Positions 1 to 13,031 are shown, counted from the first letter of the stretch. The stretch is DNA of 64,000 nucleotides from Fulvia fulva (GCF_020509005.1 NC_063013.1:2914001-2978000), one strand, 5' to 3'. Notes: a model not told the origin generated them from the letters alone. A program made the numbers and translations.

Positions 1-67
1 GAGATGGTTCAACCTTCAGAGATACAAGATGGAGAGCTAATCAGCATTCTTTGCAATTGATGATCTA

Positions 68-3000
68 ATGGAAGTGTCTTTTGACAACATCAAGGGCAAG
101 ACTCTGAAACTCCAAGAAGAGGCTACAACCAAAGAGATCCTCAATACGCCAACATGGACAAGACACAATGCAGTATGCAACTTCAGTATCCTTAGTAGGA
201 TCACAGAAGAAGATGAATTTGAGCTTGAGGGCTTATGTGAATCTGGAAGAGCTGCTGAGAAGTGGGTGTATCTCTGGAACAAGTATAGCCAGGTGCTACC
301 AACCCATGCACATGAGCTCACAAAGCAATTTGTGACCTTTGAGATGAGTGAAGAGTTCACCATCAGATCTGTATGGACACACCTGGTTTCTCTTGGAAAA
401 AGGATTGCTGATGTTGACCCAGAGGGTCAGCATTACAGGAAAGCTGATGTGAGGATGACCCAGCTCTTAAGCTCACTGCCACCTGACTACTATGTAGCTA
501 GGGATACTATCATGGCTTAGCTAAAGATAGATCATGAAAGGACCTTAAAGATCCTTAAAGCTCAAGAAGCCAGGTTAGATCCCTCTAAGGCTGAGTATAG
601 CATGGCAGCCACCTGGGTCAAGCCCTCAGGTCTAGCAAGACCACTCTCCTGCCTTCTCTATAAGAAGGATCATCTGATCAAGGACTGCCCTAGTTTGCCT
701 GAGGCAAGAAAGGTCCTTAGATCTCATTCCCAACCACCATCTTCCCAGAATACAACACATGTCAAGAAGAAGAGAACTCCACCACCCACTTCAAGGAGGA
801 CACTAAGAGAGAAGTCCTCTATAGAAGAACTTAAGAAAATGGTGAAGAAACTCAGCTCTGACATGCTGTCACTCCAGAAGAACCAGGCCCAGTCTTATAC
901 CTCTAAAGTAAAGAAGACTGGAAAAGGTTTCTCCGCCCAAGAGTCACTATACAGCTCATCCCCAGAGACAATGTCTGATGATGATGAGTATGATGAAGTG
1001 GCTTACTCAACTGCAGAAGTCTAAGGCAAGTTCCCCTCGTCAGAGTGGTTACTTGACTCCTGTGCTTCATCCTATATGACTGACCAAAGCTGCCTCTTTA
1101 GATCTATGACTCCCTTGACAAGGAAGAAATGGATCAAAGTGGGAGGTGGGTTTTTATTGGCCACTCATATTGGGAATGCAGAGATGAGTGGGAGAGCTGG
1201 CAGAAAAGTTGTTTTGGAAGATGTCCTGCTTATACCCAAGCTAGGAGTGAACCTGGTTTCATAGAACCAGTTTAGCAAGCAGTTTGGTGTGCAACCTCCA
1301 TCATTTTCTCTTGTTTCCCCCTCTGGTGAGACTGTTGTCCAGACAAAGCTCCTTGGGGGGGTTCCATTCATTGATGAGATTTCTCCTCTCCTACAAGAAC
1401 GGGCACATTACTCATCATGTGCACCACCAATGGAGAATGCCTTTGTGACTGCTCAATTAGAGACCGACCTAAAGCAGTAGGAGCTTTAGTATAGAAGATT
1501 TACACACTTTAGGAAGAATTTGCTCCAGAATCTTCACAAGGCAACAGACTTGAAAGAACCCATTCCTATCCCTAAGGATGGCTTTCACCAGTGCAGAGTA
1601 TGCTCAATAGCAAAGATGAAGAAGTACAAAGGCAAAGTTACAGAGAGAAGACCTGAAAGACTTGCCCTTGTATCTATTGACATATGTGGCCTACTACCAA
1701 TCTCAAGACTAGGATTCAAATACTGGCTTGAGATTGTTGACAACTTCTCTAGGAAGAAGTGGACCTTTCCTCTTAGGAAAAGAGAAGATGCTCCAGTTGC
1801 TCTCTAGAACTAGAAGATCAAAGCAGAGAGGAAATCATCAGCGCAGCTGAAAGCAGTAAGACTTGACAATGCAAAAGAACTTATTACATTAGTGAAGCAG
1901 TGGGAGAAGGATTTAGGGATTAGGCTCGAGCCGACTGAGGCATACAACTCTCTACAGAATAGACCAGTTGAGAGGTCAATACAAACCTCAGAGGACTCTA
2001 TAAGGGCAACGCTTGAAGAGGCTAAAATGCCGGTTGAATTTTGGCCTGAAGCACTAGAGGCCCAAACTTATATAAGGAACAAACTGCTAAATGGCCCAGA
2101 TTACGATAGGTTCAAGGTTTCACTAGATGAGGCTTTTAATGGTATCAAACCGACCATCAACCATTTGAAAGTTTGGGGATGCAAAGCTGTTGTCTATATA
2201 GACACAAGATCCCAACCTCAATGGGCAAGAAGTGACAAGCTAATGAATAGGGGTAAAGAAGCAGTGTTTATTAGGTATATTGAAAACACAGCTAAAGCCT
2301 GGCTCTTTTAGGAACCAGACATGAGAGCTGTTAAACAACACACATATGTAGACTTCTTTGAGGACCAGCCTGGAGGTGATATAGGTCTCAATGTTCCAAC
2401 ATTGAATCTACTAAGCAGTGCACCAGCTAGGAAGCCCTTAGGAAGGCCGAGGAAGAACGTATCCTTAGGACAATCTACCTACTATTCAGGCGTCCATCAG
2501 AGCCCCTCCGAAATAGATCAGCCAATTAAGAGCCCTAAAGTCGCTCAGCCGAGAAAGCTGTTTGTGCAACTTCCCTAGCCTCCGGAGAACGTAGGGGAAT
2601 TTCAGAAAATCGATCAGCTAATTAAGAGAAGCTCCCTAGATCCCTAGGAAATAGACGTTACTAGGTCATAAGTGACGGTCCCTAAATCATCCCTTGGAAA
2701 GAGAAAGGCTGACTATGATGTTGAGGGCTATGACATGAAATAGAAAGCCCCAAAATCCATGGTCCCTAAGCCCAAACTAACCACTGAAGTAGGAGAAGCA
2801 ATGGACCTCTTAGAGAACCTTGCTGCTTTTCACTAAGCTTTCTTTGCAGCCATGCAATCAGTGGACAGTTCAATACCATGGGATAGCGAATTCCTGGAAG
2901 AAGTTGAGGAAATGGCCTTTGCAGCAACTGTAGAAGCCATTACATACAAGCAAGAGGTCCCAATTCCAAAATCCTACAAGGATGCTATGAATGACAAGAA

Positions 3001-4561
3001 ATGGGGACATCTTTGGAAGGAAGCAATCCAAAAGGAACTAGATGCTCTACAGAGTAACAACACCTAGGAAAATTCTGTTCCACCAAAAGGAGCAAATCTA
3101 GTTACATCAAGATGGGTCTTTGATATTAAGAGAAGCATTAGTGGAGCTATTGAAAAGTTCAAGGCTAGACTAGTTGCAAGGGGCTTCTCATAGAAGTTTG
3201 GTGTTGACTTTATGGAGACATTTGCACCTACAGTAAGACAGGACACCCTTAGGGTGTTTATGGCTATTGTGTATAAGAAGGATCTTCATCTTCACCAAGT
3301 GGATGTGAACAATGCATTCACAGAAAGCACCCTCTATGAAGACATCTTCATGTTACTACCACTAGGAGTTGAGCTTCCACCAAACATGGTGTTCAAAATC
3401 CTCAAAAGCTTGTATAGACTTAAGCAAGCAGCTAGAGATTGGAATCAACTCTGTGTGTCAAAGCTCAGAGAGATTGGATTCACATAGTCAGAGGTGGATC
3501 TATGCCTACTTATCTATAAGAAGAGGGAGATCATAATCCTTATACATATGGATGACATTCTAATTGCTACACCAAAGTTAACAGATGTTCTCTAGTTTAA
3601 AAGAGAACTTGGCAAGATCTTCAAGATCAAAGATCTAGGTGAACCTAAAAAGATCCTTAGCATGAGAGTCATAAGGGACAGGAAGAGAGGAATCCTGAAA
3701 CTTGACCAAGGACACTTTGTTAGGGACAGCCTAGCCAAGATGGGAATGAACCATAAGAAGGCAGCACCTACACACTCACCTATGGACAGCTATGAGGCCC
3801 TCAAACCTTCAAGCCATATAGATGAGAGGTGTGACAAGGCAGAGTACTAGAGTATTAACGGTACTTAGATGTAGCTAGCAACAATCACAAGGCCAGACAT
3901 TGCTTTTGCCCTAGGAAGGATGAGCTCATTTGTGAGTGACCCAACCACCTACCACATGAAGGCTTTGAAGAAGATCACTAGGTACCTAAGATCATACCCT
4001 GATCTAGGACTTCAGTTCTTAAAGTCTGGAAAAGGACACCTTATTGGATACTGTGATTCTGATTATGCAATAGACAAAGCAGACAGAGTCTCAATCCTTG
4101 GGTATGTCTTCTTCCTCTGTAGGGCACCAGTTTCTTGGATGAGCAAGAAGCAAAAGTCTGTAGCAACATCCACAATGGAGGCTGAATACATAGCCATGAA
4201 TGCATGTGCGAAGCAGTCCCAATTCCTAGCTTCACTGCTAAGGGAAATGGATTGTCCAGAGTTAGTGGGAGACTGTTCCTATCAACTAAGAATCACTAGA
4301 AACCAGGAGACTGTATCAAATTTGAGACCAGTCCAATTAAGAGGTGACAATCAAGCTGCCCTCACCCTAGTGAAAGATGTACATGTTCATGACAAGTTGA
4401 AGCACATTGAGATTGCCTATAACGCTGTTAGGAAACTTTGGTGGAGGAGGCTTATTGCTGTTGAGTACACCCCAACCTCTGAGATGGTTGCAGACGGGTT
4501 TACAAAACCAAAGACTGGTCCACACTTCTAGAGGTTTGTAAGCTAGCTGAACCTGTCATAA
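68..4561 (+). pseudogene. copia A gag-pol polyprotein, inactivated by stop codons
   Basis: All coding blocks share one reading frame from an ATG at 68 to a probable original stop at 4559-4561, about 1,497 codons. No frameshift is needed; the damage is about twenty in-frame stops, nearly all TAG with a few TAA, as expected from CAG/CAA to TAG/TAA. In order: gag (68 to about 1020) with a degraded zinc knuckle near 640-700, where a Tyr stands at a Cys position; protease with LDSCAS near 1050-1070; integrase (about 1500-2300) with readable catalytic Asp, Asp and Glu contexts (SIDICG, RLDNAKE, PVERSIQ); RT (about 2850-3600) with HMDDILIA at 3545-3568; RNase H (about 4040-4230) with YCDSDYA and TMEAEYIA. 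The product would be a virus-like-particle polyprotein. It cannot be made as one protein now. Confidence 0.9.
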
Positions 4562-4612
4562 GAAGGTCCAAGTACTATTGACAGGAAGTGAGCAGACTGT
4601 AACCTCCTATAC

Positions 4613-4626
4613 GAGATGAGTGGGAG
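4613..4626 (+). other. polypurine tract of copia A
   Basis: A purine-rich run (GAGATGAGTGGGAG, one T-interruption block) ends exactly where the 3' LTR starts with TGTTAAG. This is the expected position for the plus-strand primer of an LTR retrotransposon. Confidence 0.7.
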
Positions 4627-4861
4627 TGTTAAGATGTAGCATCTCAAAGGGAGTCAACAATCAGGAAGTGATCTAGCAGCCTAAGGCATCCACAATGACT
4701 CAGCTTGTAGGGAGATACCTTCTCTCCCCTTTAGCTTAGATAGACATCCAACACAATCAACATATTGGTTCCTGATATATTGCTGTATGCTCGTGCTATT
4801 AGTCAGTTGAAGATTGATCTCTTACTTCACTCCGCTGCTATCTACCCGTACCTATTTAACA
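4627..4861 (+). repeat. 3' LTR of copia A (235 bp)
   Basis: It starts TGTTAA and ends TTAACA, a terminal inverted repeat typical of LTR ends. Its last bases (CGTACCTATTTAACA) match the ends of the other copia LTRs in the window (at 21358, 33417 and 49606, inverted, with CA changed to TA). The U3 part differs from those LTRs, so A is a separate subfamily. Confidence 0.8.
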
Positions 4862-5048
4862 ATTCCCGTATTTTCGCCTTATAGAGAGATTCTTTGTAAA
4901 AATCCCTAGCTTCCTACTAAGGTCGCCTCCTAACTATATATATCTCAGTAGTACCCCTATACACCCCTACTACATAATTAACCGTTAAAGGTTAACGAGA
5001 TTCGACGCGTAAATTTCAGGGTCTAAAGGGGCCCTTAGCTCGTTAATA
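4862..5048 (-). repeat. 3' LTR of gypsy B (at least 187 bp)
   Basis: It matches 20328-20514 nearly base for base, differing by a few C/T changes. Read on the minus strand it starts TATTAACGAGC, probably TGTTAACGAGC before RIP. Its other end stops abruptly at the copia A LTR without a CA terminus, which suggests truncation by that insertion. Confidence 0.8.
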
Positions 5049-8000
5049 TATCCTCCCCTATTACGAAAATGTCCCTAGTTTCACCTCCGCTACGCTAATA
5101 TAGACTAAGAAACTATACCTACAAGTTATACGTAAAGAAGGCGGATCCGGCGTCTAGTCAAGTAGTCAGTCTAGAGATATTAAGAAGATCGTAAGTTTAT
5201 TCTATAAGGGGCTAAGGAGGCTAAGTCAAAGTCTAGTCTTTATAGTAAGCCTACTCTCAAATTAAGGATATAGCCTAGAAATCGGTCAAGTACGCTAGAA
5301 ACTAGGTACTAGAACTAGAAGCTAGTCAAACTAAGGTCAGAAACTAAAACTCCTAAGTGAACTCCTTACGCCTAAGAAAAAAGAAATAATAGAGTCCTAT
5401 CCCTCCTTTGACCTAAATCCTAGTGAATTTGGCTATCTCCTCCGTAGTAAGGTTATAAGGCCGTATCTATAGTCTCGTCGGCTTAGATTCTAGTTCCGGA
5501 AGTATAGTAGCCCTATTAATGCCTATTAGAAGTATATCGTTATCCTCTTCGTCGTTAGATTCGGACGTAGTAGGTCTGTTCTTGTTCGGAAGATCGCCTT
5601 TTTCGACATTCTCGATATCAACCCTATCCTCTAGCGCTATAATGTCTTTAGTATTAGGAAGATTAAGCTCCGGGTCCGGTCTTAACTATAGGATTAGCTT
5701 TAGGTTCTCTCGGGCTTATACACCCTTTAACCTCGTACTATTAAGCTCTTTAAGGACGTATATACTAAACCCCGAGTATACCTTAGCTACACGATACGGT
5801 CTAAGCTAGCGGTACCTAATCTTTCTAGATAGGTCATCCTTATACGGCTTGTCGAACTTGACTATAAGATCTCCGACCTAGAACCCCTAGAAGTTAATAC
5901 TACGTTTAGTATCGAAGTATTCCTTACTTAGGGCACGAAGCCTTGCTCTTCGTAACTATAACTCCTAAAGACTTATATCCCGTACCTATAACTAACGCGC
6001 CCGAATAGCTAATAGCTCCTCCGTTGATCTAATAGATCCCTATTTATAGTTCGCCTATATCGGGTATTCTACCTCGATCGGGAGAATAGTACGATAGCTA
6101 TATAGAACCTCCGCCGGCGTTATGCCCGTAATTCTAGATACCGTAGTTCTATTAGCCTAAAGTACCGTAGTAATCTATCGTTCCTAGGACTTATAGGTGT
6201 TCTTAGTAAGCTTAGCTAATATAGCTAGAACAGGTCGATGTCCTACTTCTATAGTTATATTTAACTACGGATAGTAGGGTAAGATCCGGATATACTTAAT
6301 GTCTATACTAATAAGTATCCTCTCTACCTCCCCTTCGTTAATACTAGCGTTATTAAGCACAATCTTATAGTAGTATCTATGCCGGCTAAACACTATCTCG
6401 TATAGGAACTTAGTAATCGCCCGCGAATTTAGAGGCTTCCGTACGACCTTCGCCTTAATCTACCTACTTAGAGCTTCTCGGGCGATAAGTAAGTACCCGT
6501 TTCTATATACGTAGACGGGATCGTAGTACTACCTCTCTCCTATAACCTACTAAGTCGATAAGTGTATTTCTCCTACTCTCTAGTTACCTTCTCGAAAGTT
6601 ATAAGGAGTATAAGTCCTTATCTAATTCGATACGTCGGAGAAGTAGCCCTCCTAGTAATACCGGCTAGTAATAAGATTATATACTAGCTCTATACTCCGG
6701 TAACTATACTTTTCGTAATAGTATATTACGATCTCTTTCTAAGTATTATTATCGTCTACTACTAGCTATATCGGTACACCCCTTTGCCGCTAATAAAACA
6801 AGAGCTTGTCTCTTAAGTAGTACCGAGGACTCTTCTTAACGAGGTTTCGATACTTAGCCCGGGTAACCCCTTCCGGTCGTGTTCGATATACTAGAATATA
6901 AGCTATAAGCTCGGAATTGTTACTATACTAGGGTTCGAGGAGTCGTTCACGCTCTAGAATAACGGGGAAAGTGTTAACTAGCTCGGCGTAACGGAAGAAT
7001 TTGTCGTTAACTATCTTATTAATATTATCGTTAGGTTCCGTAAGCTCCTTAGCTATAGGTAGTTTACGAGACAGTACATCCGGTCCGGAGTACTTCTTCC
7101 TATCGACATGCCTTGCTTTAAAGGTGAATAGCCGGATCTAAGTAACCTACCTTATAATTATAGAGTTTAGAATGTCGGATACTAGCCGATTTAACTACTA
7201 TACTAGCGTTTTAGTATTAACTTCGAGGATAAAGTCTACTCCTACGAGGTAGCGCTATACCTTCTTAAGGCCCTTTAGCACTCCGAGGCACTCCCGCTTT
7301 CCTATATCGTACTTAGCCTCGTTTACGTTCTAGGTACCGCTCTTATACCTTACCGGGTGTCTTCGTCGAGTATTATCTAGTAATTCCTACGATATTATAC
7401 AACCCTACCTAATGCTACTCGTATTAATAGAAACGAAGATCCCCCTAGCTCCTAGGGCGTAGGAGATAGTTACTAACGCTAGTGCTATTACTAAGAATCT
7501 TACTAGGTTCTCTTTCGAGAACTACTTATTCTTAGTCTAGACAAACTCGACGTCCTTCCTTAAAAGCTTATATATTAGCCGAGCGACGATTACGAACTAG
7601 GGGACCTAAATCCGGAAGTAAACATAAATCCTAATATAAACTCGAACGTCCTTTACGTACTTTAGGATTAGCTAGTTCAAGATCTTGGCTACTACCTTAG
7701 GATCTAGATAGCGGCCGCTCGGGCTAGTAATATAGCCTACGATATTTAGGGTCTTATAAAGCCACTACGACTTCTCTCCTACGACTACCGCTCCGGCCCT
7801 CTCTAGGTCCGTAAGAACAAGATTAAGGGACATAATATATTCTACGACCTATCGTCGAAGGCTAGGCTCTACCTTAGCGTTACTATAGTCCTTAGTAGGA
7901 CCTTTTACGCTGATATCGTCAAGAAATAGTTTTGCTCGGTAAGAAATATAGTCTATTAACACCTTAGTTACTACCCGTACGAACTAAGTAACTAAGTTCG

Positions 8001-10379
8001 TCGTACCCTATAGTAACGTTATATACCGTATAAGCCTAAGAGGCGTTATAAAGGCCGTTAAGTCTCGGCTGCTTTTATTAAGCGTAATCTAGTCGTACCC
8101 TAAAAACAAGTCTACTAAAGAGGCTACTCTATACCTAGTAAAGTCCTCCGGGAACCCGTCTATATCTAGGGGAATGTTCGTATCCCTTATTATTACCTCG
8201 TTTAAGAGTATAGCGGAGTTGATCAACCTATATAGTATAGCTTTGCTGTTTGGCTCGACCTTCTTCGCTACTAAGAACTAAGCATTCGTATAAGCACCTT
8301 AACTATACTTAAGAATTCTATTCTTAATTCTAGCGCGGATTATCTGTTCTATAATCGCTCGTAAGCTTAGGTATAACCGAATGTTCCGCGCCTACTACGG
8401 TTTGTACGTAATCGTTATAATCTTCTAAGGAGGCATAACATTATGTCTGATCTACCGTATATAGCTGAAATTCTACGCTAGGACACCTTCTCGGTTAAAG
8501 AGCATTTCTTTAAACATTTGTCTTTCCTTAGCTAAGAGAGCGATACTAACCTTAATACTAGCGAGCCTTTTAGGTATAATCCTCGAGCCGCGCTCGATAC
8601 TAGAGAACTTTTTAATAAGATACCTCCTATCGAACGGGCCTTACTCTACTAGTATTAGAGATTCCTAGTAAAGGGCCTTCCGCTTCTAATATATATTACT
8701 ATCTACTTTCGACTAAGGACTCTCGTAAACGCTCGCGTTAATAGGTCTTTTCTTGCTAGCTATACGCTTATATATAGTAAACATATACGGCATCCTAATA
8801 CCGGGTCTATATAACCCTACGTCTCGTTTCTAAGCCTACCTATTAATCTGGCTCTATTTTAGGATCTCCGTACACTAGTCGCCCTATACGGAGTAAATAT
8901 TGATAATGACCTACTCTCCTAGAGCATTAGTAGTCACCTTAGCGCTTAAGTATTAGCGGTCCCCGAGTAGTCCTAGTAATTCCTTCGAATACGGGCTAAG
9001 GTCGAGGACATTTTCTCTTTGTTATAATACGGGGCCGCGGTAGTTCTTAAAGTAGTCGAAGATAGTCGTGTCTATAGGCTTGAATTTTAGCTTCGTTATA
9101 CCTTCTTATCGATGTCGACGCGCCGTATTATTAGAATACTCCGCCTCTAATATATTTACTTAGGTCTCCCCGACTAGACTCGAAAAGCGGACTTGTTTCA
9201 AAACCGGACTTCTAATACTTATAGCGGGTCGACTACCGTGAATTAACCCGCGTTCGCATTTTTCGAGGACTATAGAAGTTCTTAAAGAGTTTTATACTTG
9301 TTAGTACCTATAATAGCCGTGAACATTACACTTTTACCTTTCCTACTAGCGATTGTTCCCTCCTATAATATATCGTCGTAGTTACGGCCTATTAGTCGTA
9401 CCTTCCTATACTAAGGGCGGCTAAGGATCGTAGGCGAATCTAGATTAGCGGAGACAAATATATCGATCTAGTAGTATATACTAAACACCTAAGTATTAAG
9501 CTTTGAAATTACCCCCTTAAACTTCGCTCTTCTACCCGCTCCTCGAAAGGACAAGTAGGCGCTAGGTACGATAGGTAAGCCAAACTTATGTACTATCCTC
9601 GGGCTAATAATATTGACTTTAGATCCCTCGTTAAGTGGGGCTCGAGTCTAACCTTTACTAGTCCTAAGCTCGGTAACTACCTAAGGGCTAGGTACTATTA
9701 TAAAATCGTCTAGTATACTAGAGAGACCAATCTTTTCAATATTTTCGTATAACTCGGCGGTAGGGACAGTATTCTTACTATATAACATCGTTAAGAACAT
9801 ACCTATAAAGCGAGCTTAATAATTATCCCGAAAGACTTTTTTATTAGCGCCTTCTTCCTCGTCTTTATAGGTAGCGACATGACTCGTACGGACTTTAGTC
9901 CCTTCTTAGCTAGCTAACTTACGGACGGTAGTAAGCTTAGACTATAGATTAGGGGTATTTGCTACTCTCCTAAATAAGGTAGTTTCAAACTAGCGACTAT
10001 ACCGAAACTAGTCCTAGGTATTAACGTTTAGAAACGTAGTCTAAAGGATTTAATCAATCTAATAGGTCACTCCCTCCTCCTTAGTAACGGGCCTATCTCC
10101 TATACCGTACTATCGGACGTAGTTATTAATCCTTATCGTTTTTATATTCTATAACCGTTTACGCTATACGAATAGGGTATTAATAGGCCCTACCGGCTAT
10201 TCTAAGAGCGTAGGCCTTAACTCCGCTCGAGGCTTAGGTGTCCTTCTAAGACTCTCCCCTAACGCTACCGTTAACTAGCTTCTACTAGCCCTAGAACCGG
10301 CGTCTCTAATTATCTCTACCTCCTACTAACCGAGTTCTTCCTACCGGATCTCCTCTTCGAGTTCTTATTATATAGCTTT
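5049..10379 (-). pseudogene. gypsy B pol (protease, RT, RNase H, integrase), degenerate
   Basis: On the minus strand the RT reads as a Ty3/gypsy enzyme: the region 7860-8160 gives LFSGYD, SRDLTAFITPL and, at 7915-7926, the catalytic FLDD box in the context KLFLDDISVKGP, common in fungal gypsy elements. RNase H and its C-terminal end follow at about 7060-7250 (FTFKARHVDRKK, then DVLSRKLP). The integrase should lie between about 5500 and 7000; I did not resolve its catalytic residues. In-frame TAG/TAA codons occur about every 20-40 codons, mostly at expected Gln or Trp positions. It is non-functional. The start and domain limits are approximate. Confidence 0.75.
10366..10379. repeat. target-site duplication of LINE1, left copy
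   Basis: The 14-bp sequence TATTATATAGCTTT at 10366-10379 recurs at 13224-13237, directly after the LINE1 tail. The next base is G on the left and A on the right, a TpG-to-TpA change, so the duplication may be 15 bp. Confidence 0.85.
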
Positions 10380-10380
10380 G

Positions 10381-11456
10381 GTCGACGACGAGAATCACCT
10401 GTACGTAGTGTCGGCTACGAACCTCTCGTCTAGCTACGAGAGAGCCAAGTATTCTTACGCTAGAGCGTCGTGGGCGCGACGGGCGCGTAGCGTAGGCGAA
10501 GCCGCGGCGAATAGAGGACTACTAGTAAAACGGGTATAAAAACCATCCGACGAGCGTGTACTCGTGTCGGGAGCGAGTCCCTCTTCTCTCTACGTGTAAG
10601 AAGGGCGCGGAACCGTGGCCTATACGCTCGATAGGACACCTCTAGTATAAGTGCAGAATTTTCACCTCCGGAGACCGCAAACCGAGCGGGCTAAGCGACG
10701 AACATTAGACGAGCGGACTACAGAACAACAACTAAGCGGACTATACAACGGCGTCGAGCGGACTACGAAACAATCTAGTGTTTGCTAGCGGGCAATGCGG
10801 TGGGTAGGTGGACACGCGACGAAGCCTATAAGGGCCTATTAAACACCCGGTATAGGAACGAGGGTTTTGCCTAAGGCACTGCCTATCCCGCTACACAACG
10901 TACCTAGTCTGACATAGTAGATTGCGACGAGGAAAAGACGATAGCCTAAGCAAGGAAAAGACGGCTGTTAGGACGGGGAAAAGATGTATAATACGAGTAG
11001 ATTAGTTCTGTGATCGGGGAGGATCGAGGGTAGGGTGATAAGGAACTTCATATTGGTTAGTAGGTAGAAACGTAAGGAGTACGCTGCCCGGCGTGGTGTG
11101 TGCCCCGAGCAAACCTACGAGGCATGGACGGCCGCTTTCTAGAGATAGGCTACGGTAACGCGAAGGGCGTCAAAACCTAGGGCGTGGTGTACACTAGTAG
11201 CGACGGCTAACACTGTCTATACAGCCCGAGAGGACGGATGCGTATGTCGGTCAATAGAGAGCACTAAAGGGCTTAGGCCTATAGAGGTGGATATTGGCTT
11301 AAGGAGCAAATAGGGAGGGAGGGCGTAGAGGGAAGCTTTTGCTCCGGGCTAACCTCTCGAGACGAGGCTACACGGTGGTGCTAGATAAGTAGGAAAGCGC
11401 GGTTAAGACTTGTCACCTTATCTCGTAGCTAGCTTGCTAAATACGATTCCTTCCTT
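10381..11456 (+). repeat. 1076-bp LINE 5' module (copy 1)
   Basis: This block matches 44260-45335 end to end with no net length difference and mostly transition differences. In both copies it forms the extreme 5' end, directly after the target duplication, but it is joined to different LINE bodies. It contains TATAAAAA at 10535-10542, unchanged in both copies (module position 155). No long open frame or known domain was recognised. It could be a LINE promoter/5' UTR, or sequence captured by template switching. Confidence 0.8.
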
Positions 11457-13031
11457 GCCCTCGACATCGTAGGGGCCTTCGACAACGTCTTATACCAAAG
11501 GCTAATACATATCCTATAGTAGAAAGGCATCCCCTAGTAGGCAACGTCGTTCGTCTTCTCCTTTCTCTAGGAACGGACGACATACCTAGTCCTAGGAAGG
11601 TACACGTCCGACCCGGTGAAGGCAGAGACTGGAATACCTTAGGGATCTACTCTCTCCCCTATCCTGTTTCTGATATTTATATCGGATCTAATCCCCCTAC
11701 TCACCTCTCCGCAAACCTCAGCATCGGGGTTCGTAGACGATATAAACATCCTAGCCTAGTCAGACTCGACAGAAGAGAACTGTCGCCTCCTTGAAGATAG
11801 GCACAAGAAATGCGAGGAGTGGGCAAAGAAGCATAGTGCCCGGTTCGCCCCTGAAAAGTACCAACTTATACACTTCAGTAAAGCGAGAACACACTATAAT
11901 ATAAAGGCGGCGGTAAGAATCCAAGGCTACGAGACCAAGCTATTAGCGGAGCTACGAGTACTAGGGATCTAGCTCGACCCGAAGCTAAGCTAGAATGTAC
12001 AGATTAAGAAAGCCTAGAGTCGAGCGCAAGTCAATGAAGCCTCGATAAAGAGGCTTACGGCATCTATATAGGGAGCAACATTCGACAAGGCAAGAGTAAT
12101 GTATAAGGCGATCGTCAGACTAGCTATGTTGTACGGGGCACAGATTTGGGGAACAGGAGGCGTAGGCAAGCCGATCCCGAAACGGATAGAGCAACCCCTA
12201 AACAGGACATAGGCAGGGAACCTACGTAGGGTACTAGGCGTATACAAGACAACGTCAACAAGCACGGTAGAAATGGAGACAGGAATACCACCAATCGGCC
12301 AGTACATCCGGGGAATGAGAATTCAATACGCGGCAAAGACGACAGGTTACCTAGCACAAACCACGATCTAGGAGGCAAAGAATAAGATAGAAAGCCGCTA
12401 CCGGAGAGGGGCAGGATATAGGACAAGCCAAAAAGAGGATGACCTTACTACCTTTACGGCCGTACAGACAAGCACCGAATGGCTAGCACGAAAGGAGGAG
12501 GAGCGTAGGACTCGCCAGGCCGGCGGGAGTAAGGCCAAGACCCAAAACCTAGCGGAACAGATAGCGAGCTGCCTATAGGAGCAGGACTGGAAAAGGAAGC
12601 CCCCTAAGACAATAGGCCCGATAGCGCTCCGAGCCTTCTAGAGACACAATTACTAGCTATATAGGGACCTGACAAGGGCCGAAGCAAGCATAGCGATCCA
12701 AATCAGGTCCGAACACATTGGATTAAGGGCCTACCTGTTCAGGAGACGCGCACTAGACATCTATAGCCCAGCCTACCAGTGTGGCTACCTATCGCAAAAC
12801 CCAGAACATATGCTACTACGATGCCCGTAGTGGGCGAGAGGCAGGGGAAATTGGAGGCACCAAGCGGGAAGGAGAGACTACAAGTCAATTATTAGGGACA
12901 AAGGCAACATTCGCCGAATCTCTCGGTAGATACTACAGTAGGGATACCTCCAGTAGTTTAGCCTCGCGAGCGAGACGGAGGAGTGGATAGACAAGAGGCG
13001 GAAGCGAGGGGGGTTGCAGATAGGGTAGTCA
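11457..13031 (+). pseudogene. LINE1 reverse transcriptase, C-terminal half
   Basis: The frame enters RT at the motif LDIVGAFDNV and continues through an S-L-S-P-I-L-F motif near 11650-11680, the catalytic FVDD at 11730-11741, and a C-terminal Cys/His cluster near 12775-12830 corresponding to CPCGYLSQNPEH...C in LINE2. Many TAG/TAA stops interrupt it. LINE2 is the closest relative in the window. The RT N-terminus is missing, so this copy could not have moved in its present form. Confidence 0.8.

Larger units (their letters stand above)
1..4861 (+). mobile_element. Ty1/copia LTR retrotransposon, copy A (5' end outside window)
   Basis: Gag, protease, integrase, reverse transcriptase and RNase H follow in the Ty1/copia order (integrase before RT), then a polypurine tract and a 235-bp LTR that starts TGTTAAG and ends TTTAACA. 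The 5' LTR lies left of the window. It is moderately RIP-mutated: coding similarity is easy to read, but many Gln/Trp codons are stops. It abuts the LTR of gypsy B with no intervening base. Because that gypsy LTR appears cut off exactly there, copy A probably inserted into it (inference). Confidence 0.9.

Noticed and set aside
68..4561. Possible stop-codon reassignment (TAG read as Gln), because almost all interruptions in copia A are TAG.
   Set aside because: TAG also replaces Trp (TGG) in LINE2, TAA occurs too, and the intact G1a frames use ordinary stops. RIP explains all of these.
5519..5809. 96-codon plus-strand Ser/Leu-rich frame at the left end of gypsy B.
   Set aside because: It lies antisense to gypsy pol, has no recognisable domain and no context.
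10381..11456. Reading the LINE 5' module as a host gene fragment.
   Set aside because: No open frame, splice-site pattern or domain is visible; origin left open.
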